From Timema cristinae (Eukaryota > Arthropoda > Insecta > Phasmatodea > Timematidae), in the NCBI GenBank assembly GCA_039000515.1, contig JBCFYV010011164.1:34183021-34247020 (forward strand): a DNA stretch of 64,000 nt. The letters are read 5' to 3'. Of the stretch, positions 41,401-55,900 are shown piece after piece. The notes below the pieces were generated by a model. It made no database searches. It was not told where the DNA came from and saw only the letters and a list, made by a program, of their open reading frames with translations. How positions within the stretch are numbered: the first letter of the stretch is position 1; every line of letters begins with the position of its first letter. Position numbers and translations under genes: made by a program.

Positions 41401-44400
41401 ATTCGTACTTCAAATCATGTGATATGCAGCTCTCACTCTTGAAGATATTATTAATATCAGGGAGTCGAACCTGAACTGGAACCAGAATCTATATCCTTAA
41501 TTAACAGTTAATTTTAAGGAACCAGAACTGGAACTTACAAATATATTGCTTGAGAACCATAACTGTAATTGAACTCAATATAATATATATAATTATAGGC
41601 TTTTATTGGTTCTTAAAGGTTCTGAATTTTAATGAATAATTTTTATAATTAGCATTTTATGTTCTTTCTTTAATTTAATTTTTTTTGGAACACTTAAGTT
41701 TTACTTTTCTCAGAATTTCTTTGTTAAGCTATGATGTATTTAAAATTATTATTAGCACCACGTCTTACTACCGTTCGGGTTATACGCACTTACGCTAATG
41801 TGTAATGGTAGGGTGATTGTTAGATTAAATGGAGGACCTACAGTTTAACGTGGAATCCGAACCACGGTGGAGGCCTGGCATCCCTCACATTAACAAGTTG
41901 TGATTAATACATGTCTTGTTATAGGTGAAGGAAGGGTTTGGCAATCAGATAAATCTGTTCTGGGACCGAGGATTGAACCCGGACCCCCAGCACAGAAGTC
42001 CGACACCTTACCCCTAGACCACCAGGTCACCATGTATTTAAAACAATCGGAACCTAATTAAGAACCGAAAAGTGCAGGAACTTATTTTTCTTTAGCTGGA
42101 ACCAGTATGGGAACCTTAAAATGTTTTATTGGCGTACCGGAACAAGAAATATTTCGGTTCAACTCCCTGATCAATACCTATAAAATAATACTAATGACAT
42201 AGTGAAATGTTGACCGGAAAATTATACGACTGTAGTTTCTAAAGGCTTCTTCTGACGGTAATGCTAATTTTTTAAAACCTATTTTGATGTTTGTTATGAA
42301 ACGAATGCCTTGAGCTATTTGTTCCATCGTAAAGTTTTATTGTTATTATTTATAGTATATTAAATGTTTGAAATTCCCAGAACTAAACACCCGCGGCGAT
42401 GATTTAGTCTCGTAGATAAAAATATCAAAACGAAATGTTTCTGGGATTTCCTTATAAGACAAAGTTAAACTTCAACAGCGGTATTGTTTTTTTAGCACCA
42501 CGTATTACCACCCGTTTGGTTTGTACGCTTTTTTTACTAATTACTCCAGTGGTTTTATGGATTAGGAAGGATATATTAAGAGGAATTGTACCCACATTTG
42601 AGTGGAGAGGGTTGGGGGGGAGTGGAAACCATTTAGGTAAAACCACCCTTAATACATCCATCTGAGATTCGAACCTCGATCTCCCCGTCATCGGTGGTCT
42701 AGTTACTGTGAGAGTAGCGCATTAGACCATGCGGCCACCGATGTGTGGGGTATCTGCATATTTATCAGTAATTTGGTAGTGATGAAAAGATATAACTTAA
42801 AGGAAATGTACTCGCATTTGCGTGGATAGAGATTGGAGAGCCATTTATTAAATAAAAAACCTAACATACCAGGCTTGTATTCAATCACTAACCCTCCCCG
42901 TCATAGAAAACCAGACTAGATGAAACCGGCACCTCTGTCTATGTGCCCACCGATGTGTGTAGGGACTACTTTCACTACCGGTACGTTAAATGATATTTCT
43001 CAGCGTCCACATTTTCTAGATATAGATGCCAATAAAATAATTATTATATGAACTTAAGTGTTTTTTCTGCCGCGTTTTATTGCACGTCCAGGCTATGCAA
43101 ATAATAGATCCGCACTGGTAGGCACGCGGCACAAACTTCAAGCCCATTTAATCTTGTTTGCTGTTGTTGGAGAGGCCGGGGTCTGAATCTCAACTGAGTG
43201 TACTAGACGTGTTTTCCTCTAAAATTCCTAACTTATTTCCTCATCAGTGTGACTACAAGGACAGCCCGGACAGGAAGACGCGGTGTTAAAAACAAGAAGA
43301 CATAAATCCGTAAAGTGCTAACTAAGAGCGTGCGTCCCATGCCCATCAACTCTGTGATACACTCGGCTGGAAATCGTAAATTGACACCAACACAATCGCA
43401 CGTAAATAATTTCTGATTAAAAATTAACGGAGATGAGAGTTAATAAGAAATACCTAATATTGAACATTGTTGAAATATTAAATGGTATTTGGATAAAAAC
43501 AGCAATAAAAGGACCGTTCTTGACCATTTTAGAACGGCTAAACAGATAAGCACTGTGGACAAATCTTCATTCTGTCATAACAGGGACATACTTTAGTTAT
43601 TAACAAGAAACTATTTAGCTTTGTCCCCTATAGACACCACGGAAAATTCTAGTAATCATTCAAATATGAATGTACTACACACATTTCTGGTAGAATGTAA
43701 GTCTTTTATTTTCCCTTTTAACTTTCATATCTCGCGCGAACCAGGAGCTGAGTTGTTTGGTTCTGCTATGATGCACGCTTTTAAATAAAAAGCACTAACT
43801 ATATTTCTTATTGTATAAAGGAAAACCATTGCAAACACAAACACGACGAAACTATACAATCTGTTTAAAAAAATGGTTTGTAATTTAAGGTCTTGAAAAA
43901 CTACACGGAGTTGATAGGATGCGACTGTATATATGAAGTATATTGAATAAGCTGTTGTGGACATCCATTAGGCTGGTCCTCCTGCTTGGGGACTGGATGT
44001 GTCGTGATGAACTCTCACCGTAAAAAAAAAAACTCATAAATAAACACTTTAAACTCATGACCGTTCTTGGGGTGAAATATTCCTGAGATAAAATATACTT
44101 CCAATTGTATCTCTCGGGTGGGACTTCACTGGGGGAGCTATGAGTAAATCTAGGAAAGAGATTAGGATTGGGACGTGGAATGTTAGGATCTAATATAGGC
44201 CAGAGGCACTAATATTAATGAAGGGAGGAGTAGGTAGAACTATTTCAAATAAGGATTTGTCGTGGACTTTTTTGAGTGCGACAATAAACTTTCGAGTTCC
44301 TATTGCCATAGTGTAAGTAAATAAAAAAAAGTTTTAATAAACCTAGGTCCACGAACCAATTCACACAGACACACAGAATAGGTCGAGGAGGTCCAGCTGC

Positions 44401-47400
44401 TAACCCCCTTTTTTTATGAGAGGATACTTCAAAAGTGTTGTGTATTCGTCTCCAATAAATTATTTATTTGACTTAAAACAGTGAGTTGAAAATTGTTGTC
44501 ATACGATTCGAATGAAGCCAAGGAGTTCTCAAAGAGCACGCAACAATTCGTAGATATGTGGAATTGTAAGAACATCATGTAGAGCACCTTTTGTTGTGTA
44601 ATAAATACTAAATTTGTGTCATGTAAGTCCAATTAACATTTAATTTGTTTTATCTTAATTTATTTACTAAATATTGAAAGACATGTCTGTATCTATGTGA
44701 GTGTTTTTTTTTATGTTTACTCGTACTATTCTTTTACTAATTTTAATGAGTTATTATAAGAACCTAAATTTCTGAACATCCTACCCCCTTTTTTTTAACA
44801 CCATGTATATATACTGTATTCCTAAAGTTTCGTGGTTGACGGAAGAGTTCAAGTCCCCTACTGCACGAATTGGGGGAGATTCGGAAGTGGCCGGAAATGA
44901 CAATGTAGATCAATAAAAATAAAACAACTTCACTATAAATAGTTTCACGGACCAAAGGAAAGACTCTGAAGAGTTCATGAACCTGTAGAGAACGAGTGGA
45001 GGAATCAAGTGTATTAGGTGGTAAGGGAGATAGACTTTTAGCTAGTAGCTTTATCGATCGTTTGGGTCAACATTTGGTGACTCGCATGCATCTCAAAAAG
45101 ATGCCTTCAATTGTTTTTTCATCCCTCCCTTCCTACCCTTTATCTCCCCTCCACGCTTTACAGTATAGTAGGATCAGCATAGTAACCTTATTTGAGAGCC
45201 CAAAAAGTTTCTCAATCCGTCTTAAAGCACTCAAACGCTAAGTCATACGTAGTTAGCTGTCCTTTTTTTTCATCTTTGAGAGAAACGGTTTTAATGTCCA
45301 CATCTGCAATATACATTTTATGAGCTGTTGTCGATGCTGGCAACATAATTTGTTGTCTTAGTAGGTTCTTCCAATGGTGACCCAACTATAGTTAACCCGC
45401 TGATACCATAATATTACTCCTTGGAACGATGCAAGATCTTTTGTTTCTTTAAGGAAAAATTGTGCGCGTTCGATGTTTTCTGTTTTGTTTTAATGTTTTC
45501 TTTTACACCACGTCTAATTTCCCATCCGAACTATCCGCATTTAGTTACACTAATGGAGGAGATAGGGCTTAGTATAAATTATTCAAATTTACGTGAAGGT
45601 AAGGGTGGGAAACCCCCCTCAACTGACCCTGCTGGGATTTGAGTCCTGAACCTCCCATCATTAGATGAGCCTGGCATTTAATCCTATTGCTCACTGATAC
45701 CAGCAGTTTTTAAGTGATTTAATGTCAACCAAATATTTTAAGTTTTGTACAAGTATTTAAGGTTTTAAAATATTTTTGTTGTAAAAAAAAAAGGTCTTTA
45801 TGATGTGATTTGTGAATTGTTGGTTAAAATTGCGTATTTAATAAATATTCTCCTAGTTTAATATCAAACAAACTCTCTGCATATATACCAACCCACATGT
45901 GTACATTTATTGCAACGATGTAGAATATTTATTTATGAACGTATGCAAATGTTTGAGTCATGAGGAAACATGAAGTCACAAACATTATACATATATAAAG
46001 GGTAAATATACAGCACATAATATTAAAAATAAATAAATCAAGCAACTTATAACCAAGGTTTAGGTTCTAAAACTCCCTCCACTCCAAATTTTTAAACCAA
46101 ATCGATGGATTAATTTCGTTTATTATTTTTATCTCAAAATAGTTTTTTTTATCTAACACCGCGCGTTAGGTTATACGCTTATGTACTAATTACGCTAATG
46201 TTTTTAGGGATGAGAAAGTTTATATTTATATGGAGTGTACCCGTATTTTCGTTGAGAGGGAGTGGAGACATTTTGTGGAAAAACCACCCTCAGTAATCCG
46301 TCCGAGATTCGATCCTCGAGCTTTCCGTCATCAGCAGTCTAGTCTACTGTAGAGAAGTGCCTTATACCATGCAGCCACTGAAGTGGGTTACAAATAGTTA
46401 AAAATCCTTCCTTTTATATAGGCTATCGTGAATATTTAGTCAATTAACTGTAACGTGAGCTAATTGAATAGTAAGCTATCCGCTTAGGTAGCCGAATGGT
46501 TTAACTAAAGGCGTCACTATCGCAATAAGACTAGACTGCCGATGGCGGATAGTTTGGGGTTTGAATCCCGGTCGAGTGAGTGAGCTGTTTTTTTCATAAG
46601 TGAGTTCTACTGTCCCTCCCGCAAATGCGGTTACACATCCTCTAAATTCAACCTTCCCAATCCCTAACACACGTGCGTAATTAGTAGACTACATCGGCGT
46701 ATAAATTAAACAGGAAGTAAAACGTGGTGCTAAAACTAACTAAGTTCATTTGTTTAATTTATGTGGCCTACAGTATATCTATACTAATATTATAAAGAGG
46801 AAAGATTTGATTTTTTGTTTTTTTGTTCGTAATGGATAAACTCAAAAACTACTGAACTGATTTTAAAAATTCTTTCACCAATATAAAGCTACATTATCAG
46901 CGAGTAACATAGGCTATATTTTATTTTGAAAATTTTATTTATTCCTCATAAAAATGTCGATAGTATATTATATAGTCGTCGGAAAAAAAAAGTTGTTGAA
47001 GGGAAAGTGGGATTGGCGAAGGGGAAGGGGGGGGGGGGTTTACGGGTGAGGAAAGAGAAATAGATGTAGTGACGAGGAACGCAAAAAAAAAACGATTAAA
47101 ATAAAATTTGGGGAAAAAAGGGGAGTAAATGAACGTGGAGGAAGCTGAAAAATTAATTTGATTTATAAATTTGTTTGATTGGTGTATACACAATTCCTTT
47201 CGCGCCTAGAGCAAACAAAATTATAGAGGAATGAGATGAAAATAGGAGGGAGGATAAAAAGAGGAAGGGAGCTATACAGTGATGGTAGGACTGTATTTAA
47301 AAAAAAAAAGTAAAAAAAGTTTTGTTTTTATATTGACATGATGGATGATTTGAAGCTTTGTTTTACAGGATTCTTTACAATATTTTTTTACGGGGAAGGG

Positions 47401-49504
47401 GGCTAGTTTAAAAATATATGGATTCTATTTCAACTAAACAATGAGGGCAGGTCAGTTGTATTCTAAGTATAACCTCTTCTGGGACACGATTCCTGCACCA
47501 AGTTGATCCAAGGATTAAAAAACAACCAGAAGATTGCGAAATATGTTTTCGCACCATAAAACTAATCTAAAGCATTGAGTGACACACACATTTTGAATAG
47601 CCTACTTCGACATTGATTTTAATCAAAACGTTGTGATTCCATCTTCTATAATATGAGAAAGGTGCCCTTAATCAAAGAGTAGGCATATAATACATTATGG
47701 CAACAAATTCGGAGTAATTTTGATTTGGCATACCTGATACCTAAAGTGTTTTTCCTTTAATTAGCTTGTTTGTTTGGCTGGACCAAACATTTTATAAAAT
47801 TAACACAATTTTATTCTGGTTTGTAAATATGAACATTATTTAAACGAAATATTTATAGTAAGCGCCAAAAATTAAAAGGGCTTCCAAGTTACCACTCGGC
47901 TATATTTAGTTTAATTAATAAAAAATACCTAAGTTTTGTGAGGTTTAAAGAAACCACCATTATATCACCGAACATCCAATAGTATGTATATTTTTTCACT
48001 CCCCCGTCCTTCCCCGCAGCACACCACAAGCCCGAACAGACCAATCACTCGTTTTTTTAAATAACGGCTGCACTCTGTTCTATTAGGTTGAGTGATTATT
48101 CTGATGGCAAGTTGATATGACGCTATATTTTATAGCTTAGGGAGGGTTGGCGTTGCAATTTTTTCACCTTCGCCACCCGTATGATTCTAAATTTTACATG
48201 CTTTATTCTCTCTTTCCTTCCTTGAATTAGTAAAACAACCGTTCACAATTCACCTATATTCTTTTATGGACAATCGTCGCTTGTAATCTGATGGATTATA
48301 TACGCAAATTAAAAAAAATAATACAATTTTGTACACAATTGTACAAAAAACATTTAGGAACACGCTGACTTCTCTTGTCTTCTTTGTTTTGACGGTAGCA
48401 AAGAGGTTGGGGTTTGAATACCAGCTGGAGGTCCTTGCCTAAATATTGTTTCACTTTTCCTTCATGCAAACGTGAGTACATTTCCTTAAATTATACCTTC
48501 CTCGTGGTGTAGATATGAGGGCCCGGATGAATAGTATGACGAAATTATAGGATAGTAGGTAAATACAAGTTTTCCTAAAAATGTTATGCCTTAAAACCAT
48601 TTCTGAACCCTAATAGAAAGTTTGTCGCAGTAAATTTGTAATTTATTTACTACGGTTTTAACGAAATCTAACACTAAAAATTAAATAGACTAAACTGACA
48701 TTTCAAGAAATAATAGTGAGTCTTCAACCCTAAGGTTGGTCCTGATTAAATCAAATTTTGTTTTCTACCTATCCAGGAAGTGTTCGCGCGTAGCCTTCGG
48801 CTGGTTATTGCCACCCGACCGCACCGTATGCAGGAAAATACAAGTATTAAGGAAGTTGTGAATAAATACAGTACTGTCCCGTTGATTTCCGCGCTGTATT
48901 TCTACGAGCGAGCGATAAAGAACCTACAACTTTTGCCGGAAAGGTATCTGATGTACAGTCAGGGATCTTTCACATGCCGCAAGTTGACATGGGACCGACG
49001 GCTTTACTTCCTCTCCGAAGGAAGTTGTGCTACCCAATTTTTATCGCTCAGTAAAAATCCGTCGACCTCGGCAGGGTTTGAACCCATGAACATTGTCATG
49101 AGCAGCACTTTACCCCCAAGACGATTCAAACAATGTATAGCACGAAAAAAGACTACAATTAATTTTACTAGGTGAACTACTTTTTTTTTTTGCCTATTTC
49201 CTCTAGGCAAGACATTGTATTGTTCTTGTTATGGTCTAGGGTGACCTGGTGGTCTAGGGGTAAGGTGTCGGACTTCTATGCTGGGGTCCGGGGCTCAATC
49301 CTCGGTCCCGGCACAGATTTATCTGATTACCAAACCCTTCCTTCACCTCTGACAAGACATCTTGTGAATGTGGGGAATGCCAGGCCTCCACCATGGTTCG
49401 GATTCCACGTTAAACTGTAGGTCCTCCATTTCATCTCACATTCACCCTACCATTACACATTAGCGTAAGTGCGTATAACCCGAATGGGTAGTAAGACGCG
49501 GTGC

Positions 49505-49575
<71 letters not shown>

Positions 49576-49840
49576 TGTTATGGTCGTAATGTATTATTTT
49601 TCCATGTTTCCCTCATCATCTCATTTGAACGCTGTAGTTACGTAGGCTTACGTGTCTAGTCCTGGAGCAATTTACGCTCGCTCTTATCGGGATTCATTCC
49701 GCGTCACAACAATAACAAAAATAAACGCTAGCAGCGAGGAAACGTATGAACGTAATCAGACATAATATTCGATTTCCTTCGCCTAGTGGTTCTCTCTCTT
49801 TCTCACACACACACACATACATACACATACACACACACAC

Positions 49841-49950
<110 letters not shown>

Positions 49951-52900
49951 GCGTATGTAGCCCCCCTTTATGACCAAGAACCCTCACCCTCCTACCTATT
50001 CCGACATAAAAATTAGAAAATTAGTCTATTTACCATTTCTTGTGTTTTAAACTGAAATTTGCATTTTATCTTTAAAATGTTAGAGCATATTAATATAAAA
50101 TTACATCAACCCACAATGAGAAAGCTCATGGAATAAACGCTAAGCATATCTAGTCTAGTTAGCTTGTGGCCTAGGTTTGGGGGTTCAGGGTTTGTATCCC
50201 ATTTGGATATACTGAGGGAATATTTGATCTATTAAATTTCTTTTCAGTATCACTTCACACAAATGAAGATACATTTCCTCTAAGTTCTACTATCTCACCC
50301 CTACTCCATTTGTCTGATTAAATGCACATAACCCACTTTGGTGGCTACATTGTCTAAGGCGTCACTCTCGCAGTAAGCTAGACTGCCGATGACGGGGAAA
50401 TTTAGGCTCACATCTCGGTCGAGTTTACTAAGAAGGGTTTTTCCAAAAATGTTTTCCACTCTCCCTTCGTGCAAATGCGGGTACATTTCTTTTAAATATA
50501 TTCCCTTCCTCATCCATAAAACCAGTACCGTTATTAGTAAATATGCGTATAAACCAAACGGGTAGTAAGATGCATAGCTATAAAAAAAATTCGTACAGTT
50601 CGGACGGGTGATAAGACTAGGCTACGTTCAAAACCAACGCCATTAACGGGTTAATACAATGAGTTGGAATGAAGCAGGTGGTTTAGAGAAAAGGCGTCCG
50701 CATTAGCGGGAATGAACAGGAAAATTACAGTGATAAATCGTATGAGAAAATCACCCTCCAATCCACCCGTATGAGATTAGAACCTAGAACTCTCCGATAT
50801 TCTAGTATATTACAAATCCGACACCTTATACTGATTGTATATCAGTGTGTGTGTCTCTCTCATTAGTTAAATACAATTTTAATTAGGCTTTTTTCATCTT
50901 AACATAGTCATTTTTATTTTTGGTGTCGCGCCTTTATTTCTGTGAGGACTAAACGCATTTAAATACGCTAATGGTGTACGAAGAGTGATGGTAAAATTCA
51001 GATAAAAAGTTGGCCTACCTAAATTTTCTTTGAGGAAAAGTGTAAAACCATTAATTAAAACGTTAAATTCACCCGGCCTGGATTCGAACCCGAAATTTTC
51101 ATCACCAGAAAATAGGACTAGGCAAGTTTGATTTTTAGTCCATGTGATTACCGATGCGGTTATGCTATATTTTAAATTTACTCAATAGCATTTGCACTTT
51201 AAATGTAATAAACTCACTTATATTTTAATACAAGAGTTGAATTCAATATAAAAATACAATATACAACCAATGAATATTGAAACTTTTTAAGATCAGTTCC
51301 ATTCTTCATGACAGACGGAATCATTCAATAAGGCGTTAACGCCTGATGATGGCGTCATTTGTTACGCTGAAACATGTCGCAGCAACTTTAAGCTGATTCA
51401 TACCAGCTTGAGAAAAAGGAACAAGGGCACTCAAATCAGATAAGAATTCAATAATAAAAAATATAACTTCAATTTACAATTTATTCTTCAATCTTACAAA
51501 TCAGCAACCATAATATTATCAATTTATATTTCGTACTATTATATTGACTTAAACTATTTGTTTTAATTTATTATTTTTAAAATGTTATTTGTTATATGTA
51601 TTTTATGTAAGATAGTCTTACTTTTATAATGTCATAACATTTTTATTTTATCTTCAATCTAGTCATATATATATATATATATATATATAAGTCTTCCATA
51701 CTCAAATTGTTACACTATATTTGTTAAACATCAAAGTTTCAATATTCATTGGTTGTATATTGTATTTTTATATTGAATTCAACTCTTGTATTGATAATTC
51801 GTTTCCTTACTACATTACACCATGTTTTTCATGAATCACTTATATTAGCTAATAAATTTACAAAACAAAAATAATAATAAATTTTATTATGTACCATTTA
51901 GCTATTATTAAAATAAATTACATTATTAATATAAATTTGAAAATCCTTTAGACATGTCATTATAAAAATCCCATTTATATATTATTGTCTATAAAAAATA
52001 TGGTTTAATTTTATGGTAAGTTAAAATACACGGCATTATTTTGATGCGAGTTATTAATTTAGGAGTAAAGTAACCCGAATAATATAATTCGATTGATCAA
52101 CAGTATAAACATTATCATAGCTGCTTTACCGTTATTACTCTTTAGTCTTATAGTCGTGGCGTAAACTTAATAGGTGTTACTCAGGCCAAATGATGCCTGA
52201 ACAGGCCTGGTGTCGTTTATAATTTGCTTCTCAATAATGGTATCAAGATAATTTTAGATTATACTTCCTGTGCAAAGGGTTTTTCAGAGATCACAGTAAT
52301 TATTCCCATTATTAAAACTGATTGGTTCATGGATAATTATGTATTTCGCTCTCTTGAAGACGAATAATGAATCACATAATTTGAGTGGGACGTCCAACTT
52401 CCAAAATAATGCGAGGACAGGTTGAGCACACCCGCACTCCCCTTTGAATTTTCCTTGTACGCACAGCTCAGCACGTTACCAGAAGGCGTGTTCAGGGGAG
52501 ACTTTCCACAGTAATATGCCGAACCACTATCGAAGCTTCCAGAGTAGCTCGATGCCCTGCTTGAGTTATTAGAATTGTCCATGGGGGCCACATTGAAGTT
52601 ACACGGTCGATGGGTGCATACATGACTTGGTTGTGGATATTGAGAGTGACTCGTTATAACGTTATGTTCCGTTTCAGAATACCTCGGAAAATTGTTTAAC
52701 CCATTGGAGTGAATCATCGATCCTTGATTGGGTGCACTCTGATACGTATTCTTAGGTATATGATTTGAAGAGGCATGTTGATAGTAATTACAAGATAAAA
52801 TTGATATAGGCCTACCATTTTCTAAATAGTTGGGGGTACAGCTGAGATTGTTAAACTCTTTACAGTTCATTACGAAGCTTGAAATATTTGTAGATTCCAT

Positions 52901-55900
52901 GAAATTATTTTGTACTAAGAACGAATTGGGCTCGTTGGAGGGTGTAAATATATTATTTGGAAACCGGTTATTCGTAAAAGCATTTCCAAGGTTTTCTGCA
53001 CCGAGTTCTTGAAATGTTGATTGATCAACTCTTCGGCCGTTTGCGTCTTCGCCCTGTGGTATCACTTGAAATTGGCACATATGTTCTCTTGCGTTGATTG
53101 AAGAAATGTTTCCGTGAAATTGAGTTAGCCTTGTTGAAGTCGATAATCTCGCATTAGTTGCATTATCGATAGGGTTGATGAAAAATCCTTGGTTATCAGC
53201 GGATTGAACCATTATGTACGTTGATGAAATGACTGGGAAATTATTGTAACGGTAGTGGTGTGTATGTTTCACTGTTGAGTTTATAAAAGTGGGACCGTTG
53301 TTTACCCCTTTCTTCCTTGCTCGATTTTGTATATTAGTGTGATTTTGCTTTTTGACAGAATACGGTTTTTCTGCAGTATTCATTTCTTGGGAAGTTTTCT
53401 CCTTTCTCTTAACGTTATTTTTAATGGAAGAGTGATAATACTGATTTTGTGTTTCACCCATATGTACCCAATAATCTCTCTTAATAGCAAATTTAGATTT
53501 ATCTTGGCTTGTTATGTCATCATAAACGTCTCTTGAACTCTGGTTGATTGCTTGAGAACACGACGTGTGTTTGAATTCAGATGGTGCTAGAGGGGAATTC
53601 ACTGAATATCTTTTGCTAAACGATGATACTAGTTCGTGGTTCTTAGGTAGGCTGTCAATATACTTTCTTTCTTTTACAACTTTAGATAAAATATTAGAGT
53701 TTTTTCTGTTTCGAGCTTCACGAACTAGAACATCTGGCTTATTCTGTGGTACAGTTATGTTGTAATTTGTTTGATTTTTCCTGTATTTGCTGGACCCCTT
53801 TGGTATTTCAGATAAGTTTGGATTTTTAAAAGATGAATATTCCGGACAGATTTTGTTTGAGTCTTTGTTCGTAACAATATCACCTGTCGATTCATTCAAA
53901 TAAGATACGTGTTGAAGTCGATTCTTTTCTCTATTTTTTGGACGTTTAGTCCAACGGCATCGTTTTGACCTTTTGTTACGTACTTTTTTCTTCACACACG
54001 TATTAATTCCAAGCTCAGGTTTGTTCATTTCTAGCCTCGCAAGTAAAACAACGGGTGTTTTCTTTTCTGTGCTGAGGTACGTATTTGTATTTCCTTGTCT
54101 TTTGTTTTCTTTTTTAATATTCCCTTTTGTATTGACGTCCCCATAGCTCTTTCCACAAAGTTTAGTTTTCTCCATAGGAGGAAAACAAACGTTCTCATTT
54201 GGTTTCTCACTATCGGAAGGTTTGAATTGGGCTGCACAGCTACCGCCTTTTGTTTCAAGCTCGTCCCTAGGTCCGTAGATGAATTTGAGAATTTTTATGA
54301 CATCGCATTCATCTTTCGAGTCATCGTTGTATGAAGAAAGTTCACCTTCGTTTGTGTCATCTGGTCCAAGTCCAAACACCTTGTACACGTTCTCTTCGGA
54401 CCATTCTAGATCTTCGCATTCTGTCAAGAATCCGGGGGTCTCGCATAATGGTATGAAATTATTTTGCGTCTGCAAATTTCCCAGTTCCTTGTTTTCACTT
54501 TCTCGATTGATAGTTGCACTAGTCGATAAATCACTTGTCTTGATATCGTCACATTGTTTCTTCGTTGTATCTTCGTGTGGATCTTGGTGGTCAATGTTTC
54601 TCTCAGTCTTATTCTTCGTTTTGGATCGCGTTGGAGTTTTCCTATGAGCCTTTCTCCTGGAGAGTTTTGAGCCTGTGTAAAGTAGTCTACAGTCATAAAT
54701 TTGGATTGCTATACACGCATCCTATTTGAAAACATTAAAAAATGTAAAATAGCCCACATTGACAAAAGTCCATTGCATTTATCTTAGAGTTATGAAAATT
54801 ACCACCACAATATCTCAAAATTTACAGAATATAAAATGGTTTGGCGTATGGATGCACAACAGTGTATCTAATAATATGGTATTGTAGAGCTTTGGAAACT
54901 CGACCTAATGTGGGCTGAGATGGTGTCGAGTTTTATGAATGAATTTTCATAAGATGCACGTTTACTATGTCATGTTTACTAAACAAGAATGAATCACAAA
55001 ACATTGTCGAATATTATAGGTACAGTTGTACTTTACTGTAGTATTGTACAGTACAGTAACAGTAATACACATACAGTACAATATACAGGGTGTCTACCAT
55101 CCGGGAAAATCAGGGAAAACGGGAATTAGCCGGGAATTTGAATTGATCGGGAAAAAACGGGAATAAGTCGGGAATTAGGTAAATCACAATAAAAATCCGG
55201 GAAAATGATATTTTACTCAAAATATGAAATACAATAATCATTAAATCAGTAAATTATGTCATTTTTTTGTTCTTAGCTGTGTAATATATTTTTTTAATTC
55301 CTAGTAAACAATTTTAATACAAGATTAAAAAAAATTCAAATTTTAAAACTTATTATTATTCATAAAAAAATTAATAGAAAAACTAGGGGGGGGGGGGTAG
55401 TTAGAAGGATGTGACATACTTTTTTTAGTCGGGAATTTCAGGAAATGATCAAGGGAAATCAGGAAAAGGTCGGGGATTTCATTGGTCAAGTTGAGTAGAC
55501 ACCATGAATATATTACGTGTTAATATAATGGTGTACATACATACTTGTAATATACATAAATTCAGTACATTACTGTACATATCATATTGTATTGATTCGA
55601 ATAAAACGTAACTGAATTGGAAAACTAACAAACACAGCACTTGTAAAAACACCACAACACGACTGTTCCACTCGAGTTACACAAACAAAATGAGATTCTT
55701 TACAGTTGAATGACCTTGGATTGTGATGAGTGGCGCCAACAACAGTGCGCTTGTCGAGTTACACGGAATTTAGAGTTTCCGAGAATCTACTGTATCTGAA
55801 TATATGCTATTCTTAATCGATATTAATATGATTATAAACGCTATTTTGAGTTTAACCTAATTATGTTTTAATCGTGTATTTAAAATCTAGTATACTAATT